DNA of 7,682 nt from an uncultured Veillonella sp. Its GTDB lineage: Bacteria; Bacillota; Negativicutes; Veillonellales; Veillonellaceae. Location: positions 1-7,682 of the forward strand of contig CAAFUD010000010.1 in NCBI GenBank assembly GCA_900766125.1, given 5' to 3'. The first letter of the stretch is position 1. Every line of letters starts with the position of its first letter. Below are positions 1 to 5,781 of this stretch, piece by piece. Made by a program: the position numbers and the translations under genes. Under the pieces are notes generated by a model. The model ran no database searches and was not told the DNA's origin. It saw only the letters and a program-made list of their open reading frames with translations.

Positions 1-227
1 ATTTCAGGTTTTGCGTCGATTTTGATCAAGCCATTAGTGATACCTTTGTGGTAACGAACCATACGTTGCATACCATGGCTTTGAATACCGAACAAGTCGG
101 AAGTCAAAAGTACGTCTTGGATGATGTCAGCTTCTTTTTCGGAAAAACCGAATTTTTGGAAAGCGTCCATGCTTAATTTTTTCAATGTTTCATAAGGGAA
201 TAACACAGTGTTTTTTGCGTCTGCCAT
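1..227 (-). CDS. Malate/L-lactate dehydrogenase family protein (Ldh_2), N-terminal part
   Basis: This is the first 75 codons of a gene that continues past the left edge. The translation begins MADAKNTVLFPYETLKKLSM and contains LLTSDLFGIQSHGMQRMVRY at about residues 40-59. That matches the N-terminal signature of the malate/L-lactate/ureidoglycolate dehydrogenase family (Ldh_2, PF02615), which uses NAD(P) and is unrelated to classical LDH. His51 in the SHG motif is the conserved catalytic-region histidine. The protein should be cytosolic, as no signal peptide is seen. The ATG at 227 (minus strand) is preceded by AGAGG at 236-240, a good ribosome binding site. Codon choice is strongly biased (TTC, AAC, GAC, ATC, CGT), which suggests high expression. 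In a lactate-using anaerobe, 2-hydroxyacid oxidation or malate/oxaloacetate interconversion are the likely roles. The exact substrate cannot be told from this fragment. Confidence 0.9.
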   Translation of the reverse strand, partial: MADAKNTVLFPYETLKKLSMDAFQKFGFSEKEADIIQDVLLTSDLFGIQSHGMQRMVRYHKGITNGLIKIDAKPE

Positions 228-281
228 CGTTAAAACCTCTTTTCAGAAAATATGTACCTGATATAGTAACATCACTCTAAA

Positions 282-304
282 ATATCATGAAATTTAAATG
301 ATAT
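282..304 (-). repeat. Inverted repeat in the leader of the Ldh_2 gene
   Basis: ATATCAT (282-288) and ATGATAT (298-304) form a perfect 7-bp inverted repeat around a 9-base spacer that itself contains AAATTT. It lies between the candidate transcription start near 333 and the start codon at 227, so it could be a weak RNA hairpin or a protein-binding dyad. It has no U-tract, so it is not a terminator. Confidence 0.4.
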
Positions 305-329
305 CTTGTGAGCTCTATATCCTCTCAAA

Positions 330-340
330 TGACAATGTCA
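330..340. promoter_or_regulatory. Palindrome at the Ldh_2 transcription start (operator candidate)
   Basis: TGACA-A-TGTCA is a perfect 11-bp palindrome. It covers the predicted transcription start near 333 and touches the end of the predicted -10 box at 340-345. A protein bound here would block initiation. The regulator is not identifiable from the sequence. Confidence 0.35.
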
Positions 341-368
341 GTATAGCACAGAAAGATGTGAGATTGAA
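340..368 (-). promoter_or_regulatory. Candidate promoter for the Ldh_2 gene
   Basis: Read on the minus strand, there is a -35-like TTCAAT (363-368), a 17-bp spacer, and an extended -10, TGCTATACT, with its TATACT at 340-345. The predicted start is near 333, giving a leader of about 105 nt. The -35 matches only three of six consensus bases, but the extended -10 compensates. Confidence 0.5.
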
Positions 369-412
369 TAGTCTTACAGTCTGAAACACATTACTAAATA
401 CGCATACGTACC

Positions 413-428
413 GGTGATGTTTGTCACA
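413..428. promoter_or_regulatory. CRP/FNR-family-like binding site candidate
   Basis: GGTGA-N6-TCACA matches the CRP-type half-site arrangement TGTGA-N6-TCACA at nine of ten positions and contains a perfect GTGA-N6-TCAC dyad. Its centre is about 88 bp upstream of the predicted Ldh_2 start site, compatible with an upstream activator position. Which CRP/FNR-family protein would bind it is unknown. Confidence 0.4.
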
Positions 429-673
429 TATTCCTAGGGCAGTTACTGAAACATCCGATTATACCTAAAACTATATGGCTATGACTTTTAGTTATGATTG
501 CATGATTTTTTTATAGATTTTCAGTATTTTTATAGAACTTATTAGTATATCTGTTTAGGCTTTGAGCAAGAATGAGAATAGATAAACATCGATAAAACTT
601 GAAATGTTCAATATTATATATAAAAAATTTTGATAGCTATAGTAACGTATTGTGATAACTGAATGTATTGATA

Positions 674-686
674 TGCATAATATGCA
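674..686. promoter_or_regulatory. 13-bp palindrome upstream of the molybdoenzyme gene
   Basis: TGCATA-A-TATGCA is a perfect dyad in the region upstream of the oxidoreductase gene. Its centre is 22-23 bp, roughly two helical turns, from the centre of the next dyad at 696-709. It may be part of a regulator binding region. It does not look like a ModE (molybdate) site as I know that consensus. Confidence 0.35.
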
Positions 687-695
687 ATAATTTTA

Positions 696-709
696 ATCTT
701 CGTGAAGAT
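696..709. promoter_or_regulatory. 14-bp palindrome upstream of the molybdoenzyme gene
   Basis: ATCTTC-GT-GAAGAT is a perfect 6-bp inverted repeat with a 2-base centre. The centre is too short for a normal RNA hairpin loop, so a DNA-binding dyad is more likely. It lies about 45 bp upstream of the best -10 candidate (753-758) and about 100 bp upstream of the start codon. Confidence 0.4.
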
Positions 710-752
710 AGAAAATGTGTTAAAGGTTACACTTATACAGACAATGCTGTAA

Positions 753-758
753 TATAAT
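753..758 (+). promoter_or_regulatory. Possible -10 box for the molybdoenzyme gene
   Basis: A perfect TATAAT lies about 50 bp before the start codon. No good -35 sits at 16-18 bp; TTACAC at 727-732 is 20 bp away. That would fit a promoter that depends on an activator, but the stretch is so AT-rich that TATAAT could occur by chance, and other TATA-like hexamers are present at 758-763 and 782-787. Confidence 0.3.
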
Positions 759-807
759 ATAAATATACATCCTATAGTTTATATAATTTATAAGCGAGGT
801 GCTTATT

Positions 808-2814
808 TTGAAAGAATACAAATCAGTATGTCCATATGACTGTCCAGATGCATGTGGTTTAATCGTATCGGTAGATAACAATAGAGTGGTATCTGTTCGT
901 GGTAATAGAGATCATGCTTTTACAAGAGGCACATTATGCCCTAAGATGGCGCATTATGAACGAGTGGTTCATTCTCCGTTGCGTTTACAGTACCCAATGA
1001 AACGGGTTGGCAAGAAAGGTATTGGAGAAGATCAATATGTGCGTATCAGCTGGGATGAGGCATTAGATATCATTGTTAATAATTTTAAAGACACCATTAG
1101 TACTTATGGTAGTGAAAGTATTTTACGCTACTCCTATGCCGGCACTATGGGAGTTATTCAAAGCCCAGCAGCAGATTACTTTTTCCGCCGTATTGGTGCG
1201 ACGGACCAGGATCGAGGTATATGCTCTCCCGCTAAGCAGGCCGGTTTCCGCTCAGTTTACGGTGATACATTAGCTATTAAGCCGCAAGAGGCACAACATA
1301 GTGATTTAATTGTTTTGTGGGGCATTAATGCAACTGCTACCGACGTTCATATCTTACATGATGTAAACGTGGCAAAACGGAATGGCGCTCGAGTTTGGAT
1401 TATTGATACTCATAAAACCTATACCTTTAACCAAGCTCATGAACATATTTACGTAAAACCTGGTAGTGATGTCGCCTTAGCGTTAGGTATGCTTCATATT
1501 ATTCATCGAGATGGATTAGCAGATATAGATTTTATTAAGAAACATGTACAAGGTTATGATGAGCTTGTAAATGATGTGTTAATTGACTTTACACCGGAAA
1601 AAGCATCTGAACTTTGTGGCGTTTCCGTAGAGCGTATGACTGAGTTTGCTCATGCATACGCTAAGGCTAAGGCTCCATTCATTCGTCTTGGCAGCGGATT
1701 ATCTCGATATGGGAATGGTGCCATGAGTTGTCGCGCCATTAATGCATTACCTGCTGTAGTTGGTGCTTGGCAATATTTAGGCGGTGGTTTGCTATCCAGT
1801 GCTAGTGGCAGTAAGTTTGTTGGCAAAGAAGTTATGCAGCAGGCTCATGTTGCTGCACCAGCCAAGCGATTGATGCCTATGATTAAACTTGGCGAAATGC
1901 TTACAAATCCATCAGGTACAGCAGTTCATAGTCTCTATGTGTTCTCTAGTAACCCTGCCATAACAGCACCTGATCAAAATGTGGTGCGAAAAGGTTTGAT
2001 GAGAGATGATTTGTTTACGGTTGTTCACGAACGATTCTTTACTGACACATGTAAATATGCGGATATTGTATTGCCCGCCACAACATCAGTAGAACATGAT
2101 GATATATATAACTCCTATGGGCACTATACCATCGGAACTGGCTATAAATTAATCAATCCTATTGGTGAATCTCGATCCAATTGGCAAGTGATTTCTGAAC
2201 TAGCTAAGCGAATGGGGCTTGAAGATGAATTCTTTAACCTTAGTGAACGGGCGTTAATAGAACAAATTGTTCGTACATCTAGTCGTATATCTGAGGTCGA
2301 TCAAGATGTAATCTTACAAGGTGAACCTGTAGAGATGACATTGCCTGAAAATTACAAATTAGATTTTAAAACGCCATCTGGAAAAATAGAGCTATATAAT
2401 CCACATGATGTGGAACCATTAATTCGTTATTTGCCGCCATATGGAGATAATGCACCGTTCTGGCTTATCATAGGGAACGATATTCGTATTTTAGATTCTA
2501 GCTTCTGTGAACTCGAGTTTGATGATCCTGAGCTTATGAAACTACGCATCAATCCTAAAGATGCAAAAGTATATAACATTAATGATGGCGATGAAGTGGA
2601 AATCTATAATCAACGTGGTAGTGTAAGAATTAAAGGTTACTACGATGAAGATGTACAACGAGGTACATTGGTAACCCTTGGTGTATGGTGGCAATCACAA
2701 TCTAGTGATCCTAATGTAGGTATTAATGTACTTACAGCAGACAGACCTACGGATCAAGGTTGGGGTAGTACATTCTATGATGTGCAAGTTCACATCAAAA
2801 AGGCGGATATTTAA
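808..2814 (+). CDS. Molybdopterin-dependent oxidoreductase (DMSO reductase/formate dehydrogenase superfamily)
   Basis: This 668-residue enzyme carries an N-terminal 4Fe-4S site (Cys8, Cys12, Cys16, Cys44; spacing C-x3-C-x3-C-x27-C). A molybdopterin domain follows to about residue 480, including KYADIVLPATTSVEHDD near 415-430, and then a C-terminal dinucleotide-binding domain from about 550 to the end (NVLTADRPTDQGWGSTFYDV). Cys139 in RGICSPAKQAGF falls where formate dehydrogenase H has its selenocysteine molybdenum ligand, so it is a plausible Mo ligand. No Tat or Sec signal is seen, so the enzyme is probably cytosolic. TTG at 808 is preferred because GAGGTG at 796-801 is a well-spaced ribosome binding site; an upstream in-frame GTG at 799 lies inside that site. 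No partner subunit or cofactor gene lies nearby. The substrate is unknown; formate, a sulfur oxyanion or an S- or N-oxide are possible. The family call is secure, the reaction is not. Confidence 0.93.
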   Translation: MKEYKSVCPYDCPDACGLIVSVDNNRVVSVRGNRDHAFTRGTLCPKMAHYERVVHSPLRLQYPMKRVGKKGIGEDQYVRISWDEALDIIVNNFKDTISTYGSESILRYSYAGTMGVIQSPAADYFFRRIGATDQDRGICSPAKQAGFRSVYGDTLAIKPQEAQHSDLIVLWGINATATDVHILHDVNVAKRNGARVWIIDTHKTYTFNQAHEHIYVKPGSDVALALGMLHIIHRDGLADIDFIKKHVQGYDELVNDVLIDFTPEKASELCGVSVERMTEFAHAYAKAKAPFIRLGSGLSRYGNGAMSCRAINALPAVVGAWQYLGGGLLSSASGSKFVGKEVMQQAHVAAPAKRLMPMIKLGEMLTNPSGTAVHSLYVFSSNPAITAPDQNVVRKGLMRDDLFTVVHERFFTDTCKYADIVLPATTSVEHDDIYNSYGHYTIGTGYKLINPIGESRSNWQVISELAKRMGLEDEFFNLSERALIEQIVRTSSRISEVDQDVILQGEPVEMTLPENYKLDFKTPSGKIELYNPHDVEPLIRYLPPYGDNAPFWLIIGNDIRILDSSFCELEFDDPELMKLRINPKDAKVYNINDGDEVEIYNQRGSVRIKGYYDEDVQRGTLVTLGVWWQSQSSDPNVGINVLTADRPTDQGWGSTFYDVQVHIKKADI

Positions 2815-2871
2815 TTCCCTTTACTTATAGGAATAACGTCATGCTAATATGTCATAACAAGAATATTTTTA

Positions 2872-2901
2872 TTGCATACATATCCTCATTAGGATTATAA
2901 T
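2872..2901 (+). promoter_or_regulatory. Promoter of brnQ with an embedded dyad
   Basis: TTGCAT (2872-2877), an 18-bp spacer and a perfect TATAAT (2896-2901) predict a start near 2908 and a leader of about 36 nt, too short for a T-box or riboswitch. The spacer is occupied by an inverted repeat, ATCCT-CATT-AGGAT (2882-2895), a likely spot for a repressor or a MerR-type spacer-binding regulator. brnQ itself has a strong ribosome binding site, AAGGGGG, at 2929-2935. Confidence 0.6.
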
Positions 2902-2943
2902 AGTAATATTATTTCTATATATAACCTGAAGGGGGTTACGTTT

Positions 2944-4275
2944 ATGAATGGTAATGATAAATTATCTGCCCGTGCCTATTGGGCTATAGGCATGATGTTA
3001 TTCGCCCTATTCTTTGGGGCAGGGAACTTGATCTTCCCAGCGGCCTTAGGTCAACATTCTGGTGATAACGTAGGTTGGGCTTTGCTCGGCTTCATATTAA
3101 CAGGTGTAGGCCTTCCACTATTAGGTGTTGCAGCGATGGGGTACTCCTCCTGTAAAGATGTTGAAGAACTTGCGAGCCGTGTTCATCCGATTTATGGCTT
3201 GTTGTACACAATTTCTCTTTACTTGAGTATCGGTCCAATGTTTGCGACGCCACGTACTGGTACTGTAGCTTATGAAATTGCAATTAAACCTTTCACAGAA
3301 GGTTTAAGCATGAATATGGAACCAATTTTCTTGGCATTATTCTTTGGTGTTTCTTTGTGGTTATCCATTAGTCCACAAAAGCTTGTTAATCGTATCGGTA
3401 ATATTTTGACACCAGCATTACTACTTGTAATTCTGTTGTTAATTATTAAATCCTTTATGACTCCGCTAGGCGGCTATGCAGTGCCACAACCAGCTTATGG
3501 TGATGCACCTACAGCTGTGTTGCAAGGATTCTTGGACGGCTATAATACGATGGATGCGTTGGCTTCCGTAGTATTTGCTATTCTTGTAATCGACTTTGTT
3601 CGTCTTAGCGGCGCTACATCTCGTGCGGTTATTACAAAAACAGTAATGGAAGTAGGCGCTATTGCTGTAGGTCTTCTCGGTATTGTTTATGTATTTATCG
3701 CTAACATTGGTGCTACTAGTGTTGAACGTTTTGGTTTGTTTGATACAGGTGCTCCTGTGTTGTCCGTAAGTGCTAACTACTTGTTCGGTGAATTCGGTCA
3801 AATTATCTTGGCTATCATCGTTCTTCTAGCTTGCTTGTCTACAAGTATCGGTCTTATCACTTCTTGTGGTACGTACTTCCACAAGTTGACACCGAAGATT
3901 AGCTATAAATTATATGTAGTAATCTTCTCCGTAGCAGCATTTGGTCTTAGCATGTTCGGTTTGAAAACAATCATCAGTGCAGCGATTCCAGTGTTGATGC
4001 TCTTGTATCCGTTAACGATTGTAATCATCTTGTTGGCACTTCTTCACAATGTGTTCGGTGGTCGTCGTTGCGTATACGCATGGACAATGGCTTTCACAAT
4101 GATCTCTGCTCTTATGACTGGTCTTGAAACGGCAGGTATTGCACCTGTTGCATTGGAACAGCTCTTTACTCAATACATTCCATTCCAGGCTGCTGGGATG
4201 GGCTGGGTGAGCTTTGCGGTATTAGGCTTCGTTGTAGGTCTTATCCATAAAGGTCTTGTGTCCGAAAATAAATAA
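2944..4275 (+). CDS. brnQ: Branched-chain amino acid:cation symporter (LIVCS family)
   Basis: This 443-residue, very hydrophobic protein imports leucine, isoleucine and valine with Na+ or H+ across the cytoplasmic membrane. It shows the LIVCS signatures ALFFGAGNLIFPAALG at about residues 21-36 and GPMFATPRTGTVAYE at about 97-111. The length and the run of hydrophobic stretches fit the family's usual 12 membrane segments. No signal peptide is expected. The ATG follows AAGGGGG by 8 bases. The gene has its own promoter and a strong terminator at 4286-4327, so it appears monocistronic, although no terminator separates it from the molybdoenzyme gene upstream and some read-through is possible. The family assignment is firm; the substrate preference among branched-chain amino acids is inferred. 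Confidence 0.95.
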   Translation: MNGNDKLSARAYWAIGMMLFALFFGAGNLIFPAALGQHSGDNVGWALLGFILTGVGLPLLGVAAMGYSSCKDVEELASRVHPIYGLLYTISLYLSIGPMFATPRTGTVAYEIAIKPFTEGLSMNMEPIFLALFFGVSLWLSISPQKLVNRIGNILTPALLLVILLLIIKSFMTPLGGYAVPQPAYGDAPTAVLQGFLDGYNTMDALASVVFAILVIDFVRLSGATSRAVITKTVMEVGAIAVGLLGIVYVFIANIGATSVERFGLFDTGAPVLSVSANYLFGEFGQIILAIIVLLACLSTSIGLITSCGTYFHKLTPKISYKLYVVIFSVAAFGLSMFGLKTIISAAIPVLMLLYPLTIVIILLALLHNVFGGRRCVYAWTMAFTMISALMTGLETAGIAPVALEQLFTQYIPFQAAGMGWVSFAVLGFVVGLIHKGLVSENK

Positions 4276-4285
4276 TATCATTAAT

Positions 4286-4327
4286 GGTTCTATACTTTCG
4301 TTTTGGGTGAAAGTATAGAACCTTTTT
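4286..4327 (+). terminator. Rho-independent terminator of brnQ
   Basis: GGTTCTATACTTTC (4286-4299) pairs perfectly with GAAAGTATAGAACC (4309-4322), a 14-bp stem with a 9-base loop, followed by TTTTT (4323-4327). It begins 10 bases after the brnQ stop codon. Confidence 0.93.
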
Positions 4328-4353
4328 AGTGTCTTAAGGGTTGTCATATAAAA

Positions 4354-4382
4354 TTGATTTTGTGAGTAGAAGTTTCTATAAT
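4354..4382 (+). promoter_or_regulatory. Promoter of the adh-DUF1653-HAD gene group
   Basis: TTGATT (4354-4359), a 17-bp spacer and TATAAT (4377-4382) form a near-consensus sigma-A type promoter. Transcription would begin near 4389, downstream of an in-frame TTG at 4341, which supports the ATG at 4419 as the start of the following gene. The purine-rich ribosome binding site AAGGAAGGAAG spans 4403-4413. Confidence 0.75.
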
Positions 4383-4418
4383 AAGAATATAGATAATGAA
4401 AGAAGGAAGGAAGATTTT

Positions 4419-5492
4419 ATGCGTAGTACTCATTGTTTACCTAGTTATAGTTTTGGCGGTCATGAGGTGTTTGACGCTATTCCCAAATTTACAAAATTAT
4501 ATGGTAAGTCTGTAGCTATCATTGGTGGTGAGACAGCTCTTTCTAAAGCTTTGCCACACATTCGTCCAGTGCTTGATAAAGCAGGGATTAAAGTGCTAGA
4601 TATTATTCACTTTGGTGGAGAGTGTACTTTCTCTCGAGGTAAGGAAATTGCACAAATGGCTTCTGTAAAAGATGCGGACTTTATGTTTGCTGTTGGTGGC
4701 GGTAAGGCCATGGATACGGTAAAAGTAGTAGCTCTAGAGTTAGATGATAAACCATTCTTTACAATTCCGACCATTGCCTCTACTTGTGCTGCAACGTCAG
4801 AAGTAGCAGCTGTATACACTGCAGAGCATACTTTTGATGACGTAGCCTTTGTAAATCATCCTCCTGTGCACTGCTTTATTGATGCTGATATTCTCGTAGA
4901 AGCACCAAGCCGTTACTTGTGGGCGGGAATGGGAGATACTATTGCAAAACACTATGAAACTCATCTTTCTGCTCGCAATCGTGAGCAAGATTATAATACT
5001 CAGTTAGGCCTTACTCTAGCTTCTATGTGTAGTGAACCAATTTTAGCACATGGTATACAAGCCTATAAAGACAGTCAAGCTAAAAAACGTAGTGATGCAT
5101 TTGATACCATTGCTATGACTGTTATCTTTACTACCGGTATTGTATCGGGTTGTGTTCCTATGGCATATAATAGTAATATGGCTCATGCTGTATGTTATGG
5201 CTGTGTTACTAATAAAGAAACAGAAGAAAACCATTTGCATGGTGAAATGGTAGCATATGGCTTACTTATTTTGTTAACCGTTGACCAACAAATGGATGAA
5301 TTACAACGGTGGTTGCCAATATACCGCGAATTAGGTTGGCCTACTAAACTTTCACAGTTAGGTCTTACTGCATCGCATATTCCTCAAATTGTTGAAAAGG
5401 CTACATCTGTTCATGATATTGATGTATCTCCGTACAAAATTACAGCAGATATGTTGACTAAGGCTATTCAATACATGGAATCTCTTGATTAA
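4419..5492 (+). CDS. Iron-containing alcohol dehydrogenase family protein, GldA-like
   Basis: This 357-residue cytosolic oxidoreductase belongs to the metal-dependent dehydrogenase family that includes glycerol dehydrogenase GldA and the E. coli hydroxycarboxylate dehydrogenase HcxA (YbdH). GGGKAMDT (93-100) is the NAD(P)-binding glycine-rich loop. Asp173 (AGMGD), His256 (MAHAV) and His274 (HLHGE) match the metal ligands of GldA in spacing. Where GldA has STDAP, this protein has STCAA (Cys123), so the Asp that contacts glycerol is missing; the Cys form resembles HcxA as I recall it. A 2-oxo/2-hydroxy acid or another small alcohol or ketone is therefore more likely than glycerol. The ATG at 4419 is chosen over an upstream in-frame TTG because of the promoter at 4354 and the ribosome binding site at 4403-4413. 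It is the first gene of an apparent three-gene unit. Confidence 0.92.
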   Translation: MRSTHCLPSYSFGGHEVFDAIPKFTKLYGKSVAIIGGETALSKALPHIRPVLDKAGIKVLDIIHFGGECTFSRGKEIAQMASVKDADFMFAVGGGKAMDTVKVVALELDDKPFFTIPTIASTCAATSEVAAVYTAEHTFDDVAFVNHPPVHCFIDADILVEAPSRYLWAGMGDTIAKHYETHLSARNREQDYNTQLGLTLASMCSEPILAHGIQAYKDSQAKKRSDAFDTIAMTVIFTTGIVSGCVPMAYNSNMAHAVCYGCVTNKETEENHLHGEMVAYGLLILLTVDQQMDELQRWLPIYRELGWPTKLSQLGLTASHIPQIVEKATSVHDIDVSPYKITADMLTKAIQYMESLD

Positions 5493-5536
5493 TATAATTT
5501 GTAACCGTTTGTGTATGTTATGTGATGAGGTTATAA

Positions 5537-5773
5537 ATGCGAAAAATTGTAAAGGGTGGCTTATATCGTCATTTTAAAGGCATGTACTATTATGTGTTAG
5601 ATGTTGCAACTCATTCGGAAACGAGTGAACAGTTCGTAGTGTATCAAAAATTATATGATCAACGTGACTTATATGTACGACCACTAGATATGTTTTTGAG
5701 TGATGTGGATCAAGAAAAATATCCTGATGTAGAGCAGAAAGAGCGATTTAAGTTAATGAGCGGACGTGATTAG
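5537..5773 (+). CDS. DUF1653 family small protein
   Basis: This 78-residue protein shows the conserved DUF1653 pattern almost throughout: GGLYRHFKGMYYYVLDVATHSET, then VVYQKLYDQRDLYVRPLDMFLSDV in two blocks covering about residues 7-68. No function is established for the family that I can cite. It is small, soluble and has no signal or membrane segment. The ATG has a good ribosome binding site (GATGAGG, 5524-5530), and the gene lies 44 bp after the dehydrogenase with no terminator between, so it is probably co-transcribed. Its stop codon overlaps the ribosome binding site of the HAD gene, which ties the two together in translation. The family call is solid; any role is open. Confidence 0.9.
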   Translation: MRKIVKGGLYRHFKGMYYYVLDVATHSETSEQFVVYQKLYDQRDLYVRPLDMFLSDVDQEKYPDVEQKERFKLMSGRD

Positions 5774-5781
5774 GAGGGCCT

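Larger units (their letters stand above)
228..807. other. Long divergent intergenic region, AT-rich, no gene
   Basis: About 580 bp separate the leftward dehydrogenase gene from the rightward molybdoenzyme gene. No open frame with a ribosome binding site and family resemblance is seen on either strand. The stretch is clearly more AT-rich than its flanking genes, especially at 480-800. It contains a candidate promoter for the left gene, a CRP/FNR-like dyad at 413-428, and palindromes at 282-304, 330-340, 674-686 and 696-709. An octamer, CTGAAACA, is repeated at 381-388 and 446-453, and a 10-bp TTTTTATAGA repeat occurs at 508-517 and 527-536. No rho-independent terminator was found inside it. 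Confidence 0.8.

Noticed and set aside
508..536. TTTTTATAGA repeated at 508-517 and 527-536 as an iteron or CRISPR-like array
   Set aside because: There are only two AT-rich copies, within a stretch where such matches are expected by chance.
799..807. In-frame GTG as the start of the molybdoenzyme gene
   Set aside because: It overlaps its own would-be ribosome binding site; TTG at 808 has GAGGTG at proper spacing.
2814..2834. Hairpin ATTCC/GGAAT just after the molybdoenzyme stop as a terminator
   Set aside because: The stem is only 5 bp with an 11-base loop and no T-run follows.
2902..2943. T-box or amino-acid riboswitch ahead of brnQ
   Set aside because: The predicted leader is about 36 nt, too short for such elements, and it shows no terminator hairpin.
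3092..3801. Minus-strand open frames inside brnQ
   Set aside because: They are low-complexity shadows of the real gene, with no ribosome binding site and no family resemblance.
4341..4418. In-frame TTG at 4341 as an N-terminal extension of the GldA-like gene
   Set aside because: It lies upstream of the strong promoter at 4354-4382, has poor family resemblance, and ATG at 4419 has a clear ribosome binding site.
4607..5240. Minus-strand open frames inside the GldA-like gene
   Set aside because: They run antisense to a well-supported enzyme gene and resemble no known family.
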